Shown: positions 58,457-64,000 of the stretch, in pieces
Layout: every line of letters starts with the position of its first letter
Position numbering within the stretch: position 1 is the stretch's first letter
NCBI GenBank assembly: GCA_905221605.1
Contig: CAJNDS010002400.1
Location: forward strand, 27,501 to 91,500
Reading direction: 5' to 3'
DNA length: 64,000 nt
Source: Symbiodinium natans
Lineage: Eukaryota > Sar > Dinophyceae > Suessiales > Symbiodiniaceae
The notes under the pieces: generated by a model
Told to the model about the DNA's origin: nothing
The model's input: the letters and a program-made list of their open reading frames with translations, nothing else
The model's database searches: none
Translations under genes and position numbers: made by a program

Positions 58457-58760
58457 TTAGGTTTCGGGCCCATGCAAGTGCATGGAACCATGAATCAATA
58501 GGGACTTCGGAATTCGAGAATGGATTCGAGATGATGTGGATGGGGCTGAGGCGTATGAGGCTGTGATCTTGCGAAGCTTCGAATGAGACTTCGGAGCCTC
58601 TTTCAGGAGTGAAGTTTCGGCCACAGCAGCATGTGTGAGAAGTGATGGGTTGCAAGGCTTCAGCACCTGACATACTGCACACAAAAAAACCGGGACCTTG
58701 GACAAGTAGGCCGCTGCCTTGCACTGTGGCCCCTTGCGTGCACACTCAACTTAAAGTCCA
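58457..58760 (-). CDS. possible exon 'LLTHAAVAETSLLKEAPKSH'
   Basis: Two overlapping minus frames (82 and 114 codons) are open. The first has better composition. No domain seen. Confidence 0.35.
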
Positions 58761-59440
58761 TATTCCAAAATAGGTACCCAACAAGGGGACCTCATTTGGA
58801 GAACCTACCAGGCTGTGACAGGTGCGTCGCACACAGTCGACGGTTGCGAGCGGGTCTGTAGTAGAGCACCAGCCCTCATCTGTTGAGAGTCACAAACAAC
58901 TGCACGGCGTCAAGAGCGCTGCAAGTGACATGACATTTGCAGCGAAGTACATGCACAGCACGTCAGCCGAAATGTTTCTTCAGCTCGCATACGGCCAAAT
59001 CCAAAACTTCAGGCATGGAAACAGGAACTCCTTCATTTCATTGCGTTGCTCTCTCTCTCTCTCTCGCTCACATGGGACGGAGCGTTGAAAGTTTGATAAT
59101 TGAGGACAAGCATGTGGTCGCACGCCGGCCATTGTTGGAACATGTGGTAGTGAACAGTCTGACGCAATACGCAGTTTTGTTTTCCGTGGGCTCTGTGGTC
59201 TTCAGCTTCACTTGGTGAAGCTGGTTTGGTCTGGACATGTCTTGTAAAATTTGTCCTGGCAACCAATGTGCTGAAGTGAAACGACATGCATGCTGGCCTA
59301 CTTGATAGTCCCGCAAGAATCAATCCGAGTCATCCTCACCCTCCTCTTGGCCGCTTGAACCTCCAGATGTCACACCTGGGTTGTGCGTTAAACCCTTTGA
59401 AAATTGCTTATGGTTTTGCCTTATTAGGAAACAAGGGAAA
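58761..59440. other. low-repeat stretch, probably 3' flank of the LSDAT-SLATT gene
   Basis: Free of telomere-like units. Contains a short TAGGTACCC/GAACCTACC element at 58.77-58.81 kb and a (CT)n run at 59046-59066. Overlapping frames on both strands have no recognisable features. Confidence 0.4.
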
Positions 59441-62400
59441 TCAAAACACGTCCCAAAGCACAACCCAGATACTCTTGACTTTCAATGTCTTCTTCCATGC
59501 AGAGATCTCACTGTCAGCTGTCGCCTCCGTGCAAGCCACGAGTTCGTTCTTGTTGGAAGGCATTCGTCGCTCGACCATTGAGAGGCTTTGCCACCAAAAA
59601 TGAAGGTTCTTGAGCGACTCCAAAGATTGATTGACATTGCGAAGTTGAGACGATAAGGCCTCGAATTCCATGATCCCGGTGAAAAAGGCGATGAAGGACA
59701 CCAGCAGTGGTATCCAAGCTTCCTTAAGGACTTTCAGTTGGGATGTTCGCCCTTATACTGGCAGTCCGCGATTGGGATTCTAGTACCCCCTAATATAATC
59801 CCTATTAAGGACTGTTAGTATACGGGGGAACATCCCAAAGTTTAAGGCTCAGCATTAGGGCTTTCTGGCTCTATTAAGTCTCGGGTTTCAGGATTTAGGG
59901 AACGGGGCTGTAGCATGTAGGCCAAGCTTCGTAGCCGAGAGGGGTTGCAGCCGCCAGCGCTGCTGTCAGGAAGTAGGTCAGGACTTGAAGAACCAACACC
60001 TTCCTTGAAAGGTCACGGCTACGCCAAGAGTAGTACTGGAGCATGGGTAAGAATCGGAAGTGGATGTAGTCCTCGGCCGTCACCAGAGATGTTCCATCAT
60101 CATTCAAATAGTCATCATCGATTGCAAAGGGGTTTGGATGGAAATCGCTGCCAACCTGACTCCATGGACCCTCCTCATCCAGAACCTTCGCAGAAGAACG
60201 TCTGCAGGGATTGCAGAGCCTGCTGCAACACAAGTAGGAAGCGGAGGAGTTGCGCGCTTTGTAGGAGGCAAAGACCTTGTCCCAGTCGTAGAGGTTAGCT
60301 TGCAGCTTAGTCATGGCTGAAGCTGGCGGCATCGACAAGTAATCAGCCCGAACATCCGAGCCTGTGGCATCCGAGTTGATTTGTGCTAAAGCTGCAGAGA
60401 AGGTGCCTCGACGAGTGGTTCCCTTTGGGGCTGCTGCCTCAGCCTTCTTCTGCCTCTTTTTCAGAGCTGCTAGCGTGGCGAGGTCCGCGGTGCTGGGAGG
60501 ATTGTCGCAAAGCTCCTCCACGCGATCTTCAATGTCCATGTCGTTGGACTTCCGGGGCTGGTAGTACAGCACACGACAGCGGTACTGATAGATCTCCTTG
60601 GTAACCCAGTAGCCGTATTGCAATAAGGGCACCCTTTTTTGGGTTGGTTACCTTATAAGGGAACCTTGAACAACAAAAAGAAAAAGGGTACCATCGGGCT
60701 GCCAAGTCTCGCTCTTCACATTTACAGCGCCGCTTTCCAAAGCTGCCCACTTGTTCACGTAGTTCAATCGGCTGATAGAGGTCAGAATAAACGCACTGAC
60801 GCAGGGCAAGACCAGCAGACTCACTCGGAGCTCTTCCTGTTGCAAAGGTGAGTCTGCATTCGTCGTGCTTTCGCGATACAAGAGAGCAACCAGGGTCACG
60901 ACGACCGAAAGTACCAGGGCACTGTACTGGAGGACTCTAGCTCTTCTTCGGAAAATGGCTGCGTTGTAGGCATAGAGCAAGTACTGTTCCCAAGCATAGC
61001 GAAGACGATTCTCCTCGCTCTTGGCAAAACCAATCTCCATCATTTCATCATCTTGGACCGTCGACAGAACGAGTGTCAACTTGTTGATGACCTTTTCAAC
61101 CGAATCCTTTGCTGGATTCAGGATCAGGAACTGATCGTCAGGTACATTTTCCGGAAGGTCATACCCGTACGTAAACTTGGAGTGTTCAGCATGATGGGGC
61201 TGGCGTCTCCTCAGAACTGCAGCACCCAACATTTCTGCCGCGCCCCCTGTGTTGTGAAGACACACGATGGGCACGCCTGACACTGCCTCCATCAAGATCT
61301 TACCATCCACACCAGGCTGAATGAGAGCCTCATTGCCATTCGCAAAGATTGATGCCCGTGTTGCCAGAGAGCGGAGCTTGATTCTCAGTCGGTCCAATGT
61401 TTGCTGACTTTGGACGAAAATAATGTGAGTAAGAGCATTGCAGAGAAAGCGTCTCGTGATTTGGGCACGCACCTCTAGCTCCAAGTCAGCCACACTCTTG
61501 GCACTCTTCCCTGCGTCTTCTTCATCCGGATCTAAGCCCCGGAGATCCTGCTCATTGGCTGCTGCCTTCGGATCGCTTCCAAGCTCTGGAAACAACTGGC
61601 TGTTGACGGATGGGTACATCACTCGCTCCTTCAATTCTTCCTGCTTGTCAGGAGGGCCAGATGCAGGCACGGCCTGTGCACACTGGAGAAAGCTTTCCTT
61701 GAACTCCGTGTCCTGCAAAAAGCGCACACAGAACACCACGTTGTCGGTCTTGTGTCCTGCCAAGCATCCAAAGGCGGACCAATAGACCTTCAAGCCGTCC
61801 ATCAAGACTTCGTTCAAGCCTCCTCTCGGTCCAGTGCCCAGATCAAACCATCCCCCACATTCCGTCACAGCCTGGCAGACCCCTGATGAGATCTCTGACA
61901 GTCGACTGGTAAACTTCTGTCTGAACTGCCAATCCTCTGCGGCGCCAGTGGCCGTGGCCCAGGCCTCTCGGTTTCGAAGTGTTGGTGAGTTGGCCCAGTT
62001 CACATAGTGATCCCTCCCGCCGTAGCAGGACAACAAGAGATTTGGAGGCTTCAAGCGCCATCCATCTTGGCGAACAAACATCCAGCGCAAGATTTCATCT
62101 GCACTTTCCATCTCTGGAGGTGCAATGATGTACTTAGCACGGTGACCACCAGTACCCAAGCCACTGAACTCCACCTCACCTCTGAGAAGTTGCAGCTCTC
62201 TGGCAGACAACTTGTTGATGCCGACCGCACTGGCCGTTAGCTGCATCTCTTTGATTTGTTCTTGAGCTTTTTCCTGCGCCAGCTTCTGCGCCTGGCCGCC
62301 AACACTGGATAATGCTTTCGAATGCGCTGGCTTCGGTGGCTTTGCAGCTACTTCATCCAACAAGGCGTCAAATTCGGAATCAGGCATCACCGACTTTGGA

Positions 62401-62453
62401 CCAGTCGCGGCGCCATCTGGCGCGATGGTCACAAATTTTGAACCTTCATCCAT
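59441..62453 (-). CDS. LSDAT (TRPM-type SLOG) + two SLATT membrane domains, three exons
   Basis: Exons 62453-60711, 60596-59931 and 59722-59441 give 896 residues from an ATG at 62453 to TGA. Residues about 105-420 look like the eukaryotic LSDAT/SLOG domain found at the N-terminus of TRPM channels: PPNLLLSCYGG, ECGGWFDLGTGPRGGLNEVL and GVPIVCLHNTGGAAEML, a Rossmann-like nucleotide-binding fold. Next comes a SLATT unit: helix LRYAWEQYLLYAYNAAIF, two membrane segments (about 512-530 and 545-562), then ALESGAVNVKSEIYQYR across intron 1. A second SLATT has HFRFLPMLQYYSWRSRDL, two membrane helices joined across intron 2 (YEAWIPLLVSFIAFFTGI) and WWQSLSMVERR. SLOG domains sense or make nucleotide signals, and in bacteria SLATT proteins are proposed pore-forming effectors of conflict systems; a ligand-gated membrane role is inferred. 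Exon lengths (1743, 666 and 282) are all multiples of three and joins preserve the domains. Upstream exons are possible. Confidence 0.8.
59723..59930 (-). other. intron 2 of the LSDAT-SLATT gene (GA-AG, 208 bp)
   Basis: GGCTAC|GAAGCTTGGCC ... CCTTAAG|GAAGCTTGGATA: a 9-bp direct repeat GAAGCTTGG at both ends. Contains a family A element and a TTTAGGG-like unit. Without splicing, translation stops at a TAA inside CCCTAAA. Confidence 0.75.
59738..59837 (+). mobile_element. family A element inside intron 2
   Basis: TTGGGATGTTCGCCCTTATA ... TACGGGGGAACATCCCAA. Confidence 0.85.
60597..60710 (-). mobile_element. family C element forming intron 1 (GA-AG, 114 bp)
   Basis: Element 60597-60706 with terminal repeats CTTGGCAGCCC / GGGTTACCAAG, flanked by TCTC at 60593-60596 and 60707-60710. 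Minus junctions are AAGAGC|GAGACTTGG and TACCAAG|GAGATC. Removal joins VKS to EIYQYR, the conserved SLATT motif. Confidence 0.85.
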
Positions 62454-62659
62454 TGGCTCTGCCACAACGATCGCGCGAGGATTTGGAGGAAGCCTGGAGC
62501 GTGCTTCGAGCCACAGGCTGCCAAATCGGCTTCAAGATGTCATTCCAAAGACCGTCTGTGTGTCTTGACTCAAAGTATGAAGATGTTGACTCAGACCGAC
62601 TTTGGCCTAAAACCCTAAGCCCTAAACACTAAAGGCGTGGGACTGCCAAGTCTAAGCCA
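62454..62659. other. upstream region of the LSDAT-SLATT gene
   Basis: The minus frame stays open to a GTG at 62465. No promoter motif is recognised. Ends in CCCTAAG units near 62610-62630. Confidence 0.4.
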
Positions 62660-62740
62660 AGCCACTCCCGGTGATCTTTCTCCCGATCTCTGTCTTTCTC
62701 CTTCTCTTTCTCCTCGTCCTCAAGACGGAGTGCTCGGTCA
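62660..62740 (-). CDS. predicted exon 'RLEDEEKEKEKDRDREKDHR'
   Basis: About 27 residues, highly charged (LRLEDEEKEKEKDRDREKDH, REW). Similar in style to the 58.4 kb exon. If they are one gene, the LSDAT-SLATT gene lies within its intron. Confidence 0.65.
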
Positions 62741-62861
62741 GTTTAGGGTTTAGGGTTTAGGGTTTTAAGCCCATCTCCAGAATGTCTGGTCTCCTTCCTT
62801 AGCCAAAACAGCTTGCAGATTGCCGAACAAGGGCTTGCGAGCATGTGCTTTTCAGTGGTTT

Positions 62862-62985
62862 ACGGCTTAGGGATTTTATGCTTAGGTAGCGCGGCACGGT
62901 GCGCGCTGGAATGGTTTGCTTGCTTCACACGTATTTCAAGGGCGCCGGAAGCAGTTTGCCTGTCTACCTTCTCCTACTGTCATTC
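62862..62985 (-). CDS. predicted exon 'GALEIRVKQANHSSAHRAA'
   Basis: About 30 residues in one minus frame; a plus frame of 64 codons overlaps but ends in CCCTAAA. Confidence 0.45.
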
Positions 62986-62996
62986 TCGTGCTTCAT

Positions 62997-63098
62997 CTAA
63001 ACCCTAAACCCTAAACCCTAAACCCTAAACCCTAAACCCTAAACCCTAAACCCTAAACCCTAAACCCTAAACCCTAAACCCCAACCCTAAACCCTAAA
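62997..63098 (-). repeat. telomere-like CCCTAAA array, about 14 units
   Basis: Twelve perfect units plus variants. Confidence 0.95.
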
Positions 63099-63111
63099 CA
63101 CCAAGGGCACC

Positions 63112-63178
63112 CGTGCTTCGAGCAGGAAAGCAAACCCAAACGATCGACCCTGAGCCGCCCATACGCCTTTTTGCGGGG
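63112..63178 (-). CDS. predicted exon 'KAYGRLRVDRLGLLSCSKHG'
   Basis: 20 residues next to a CCCTAAA array. Confidence 0.5.
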
Positions 63179-63322
63179 ATGGTTATTCTAAAATAGTAAC
63201 CTGGGTTTAGGGTTTAGGGTTTAGGGTTTTAGGGTTTTAGGGTTTTAGGGTTTTAGGGTTTTAGGGTTTTAGGGTTTAGGGTTTAGGGTTCTGCAAAAGG
63301 GCACCGCTGGGCTACCAAATGG
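63165..63322 (+). mobile_element. family C-like element with a telomere-like array inside
   Basis: TTTTTGCGGGGATGGTTATT on the left, GGGCACCGCTGGGCTACCAA on the right; TTTAGGG then TTTTAGGG (six units) at 63205-63290 fills the middle. The left tip is not recognisable. Confidence 0.5.
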
Positions 63323-63329
63323 GTTAGGG

Positions 63330-63425
63330 GCGGAGGGAAGCAGTGGTCCTTCTTCTTCTTCTCCTTTGCCGCCTGAGCTTGGTGGCCACATGGGGCTTTC
63401 CCAACATGAGGGTACGTATCGGGGC
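63330..63425 (-). CDS. predicted exon 'GHQAQAAKEKKKKDHCF'
   Basis: About 30 residues, VGKAPCGHQAQAAKEKKKKD. Confidence 0.5.
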
Positions 63426-63537
63426 TCTTACAAAGGGGCTTGCGCTACATTTGAGGTAAATATGGAAAATATACGGGTGCACGTCATGGGAAAGCCCAAC
63501 TAGGAGAGGCTTGAGGGCCGGAAAGAAGAACAAGTCC

Positions 63538-63596
63538 CAAACCCTAAACCCTAAACCCTAAACCCTAAACCCTAAACCCTAAACCCTAAACTCTAA
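63538..63596 (-). repeat. telomere-like CCCTAAA array, about 8 units
   Basis: Near-perfect units. Confidence 0.95.
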
Positions 63597-63639
63597 AGAC
63601 GGCCTCAGTGGCTGAGTCGAGGGAAGCCGGGCACTTTCA

Positions 63640-63837
63640 CGGGGAGGGTAGAGGGGGTGGAGGGGGGGTGGGGGGGGATCCGTGGTACCCAAAAGAAAGG
63701 CTCAAGGTATCCATCCAGCGCCTAAGTAATGTAGGGGCCTGAATAATAAGAATAGGGTTTTGGGGGGTTATGATACTATAATTGCAAAGGGACCATAACG
63801 GACTACTACTAGTAATTACTCCAGTGCCCAAGTAGCC
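63640..63837. other. G-rich tract and an inverted-repeat relic
   Basis: GGGGGGTGGGG runs at 63655-63680; 63725-63837 shares 'GTAGGGGCCTGAATAATAAG'-type DNA with 11.74 kb and ends CCAAGTAGCC. Confidence 0.45.
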
Positions 63838-63975
63838 ATGCAGCTCTGAGAAACTTTTGGATCATGCTCTGGGGGCCCGCCAGCCCAAGAAGGTGGGAAA
63901 TGCCGAGGCCCAGGCACCACCACCCTCCTTGTAAGCCTGCATTCCGAGAGGCAGGACTTTCTGTGGCTTGCCTTC
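63838..63975 (-). CDS. possible exon, strand uncertain
   Basis: The minus strand reads PQKVLPLGMQAYKEGGGAWA, then SAFPTFLGWRAP. The plus strand reads LLDHALGARQPKKVGNAEAQ to a TAA. Minus is preferred only because every other gene here is on that strand. Confidence 0.35.
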
Positions 63976-64000
63976 TCTTAGGATCTAGGGTTTTTCGGGT

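Noticed and set aside
1-64000. The window as a true chromosome end
   Set aside because: Arrays are short, scattered, in both orientations and interleaved with exon-like sequence; none runs to a window edge as a terminal tract.
1-64000. tRNA, rRNA or snRNA genes
   Set aside because: No cloverleaf with the conserved TTCGA arm or rRNA/snRNA core motif was noticed by eye; a covariance-model search was not possible.
1-64000. Dinoflagellate spliced-leader relics at gene 5' ends
   Set aside because: No convincing match to the conserved leader was found near the predicted starts.

Overview
The window looks like nuclear DNA of an alveolate, most probably a dinoflagellate. The grounds are: (1) hundreds of scattered plant/alveolate-type telomere heptamers TTTAGGG/CCCTAAA in arrays of 2-16 units; (2) introns with GA-AG and GC-AG ends flanked by short direct repeats; (3) several families of 80-180 bp inverted-repeat elements, some behaving as introns; (4) protein families that are common in protists (FNIP/LRR repeats behind a ubiquitin-like start, CCCH-RING, NYN, BTB, and a LSDAT-SLATT-SLATT membrane protein). 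The species is not identifiable from sequence alone, and no dinoflagellate spliced-leader-like sequence was seen.

Coding signal is almost entirely on the minus strand, so transcription appears to run right to left across all 64 kb. Most of it is not in long ORFs. Between the telomere-like arrays and small inverted-repeat elements lie islands of about 20-150 bp that are open and protein-like in one minus frame. I read these as small exons whose introns are filled with telomere repeats and mobile elements. Some junctions look as if the telomere repeat itself supplies the splice dinucleotides (TTTAG| acceptor, |GTTTAGGG donor).

Layout, left to right. 1-1.4 kb: exons of a gene running off the left edge. 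5.4-9.5 kb: a two-exon CCCH+RING gene and a duplicate copy cut short at a telomere-like array. 9.9-12.1 kb: a broken ubiquitin-like/FNIP-repeat gene and a relic. 12.6-19.9 kb and 22.7-29.5 kb: small exons including an amplified alternating pair, a 54-bp 'DGAAAA..PPVAPKTG' exon and an 'IELDATPS..AKPAEAW' exon; between the two halves sits an uninterrupted NYN-domain gene (20.6-22.1 kb). 30-38 kb: charged and other small exons. 38.7-42.3 kb: a BTB domain split over about five exons. 43.0-43.2 kb: a small cysteine-rich secreted or lipoprotein-like protein. 44.9-45.8 kb: a RING protein split by a GC-AG intron. 47-57 kb: more small exons, a 209-bp higher-order minisatellite and a TTTGGGG array. 57.7-58.4 kb: an Arg/Asp-rich segment with an intron that is itself an inverted-repeat element. 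59.4-62.5 kb: an 896-residue LSDAT-SLATT-SLATT protein in three exons whose two introns are, or contain, inverted-repeat elements. 62.7-64 kb: more small exons.

The intact larger genes (CCCH-RING, NYN, RING, LSDAT-SLATT) carry few arrays, while the surrounding mini-exon loci are saturated with them. Exon joins are inferred from reading frame only. Coordinates of small exons are good to a few bases unless a junction is stated, and many small exons cannot be assigned to a particular gene.
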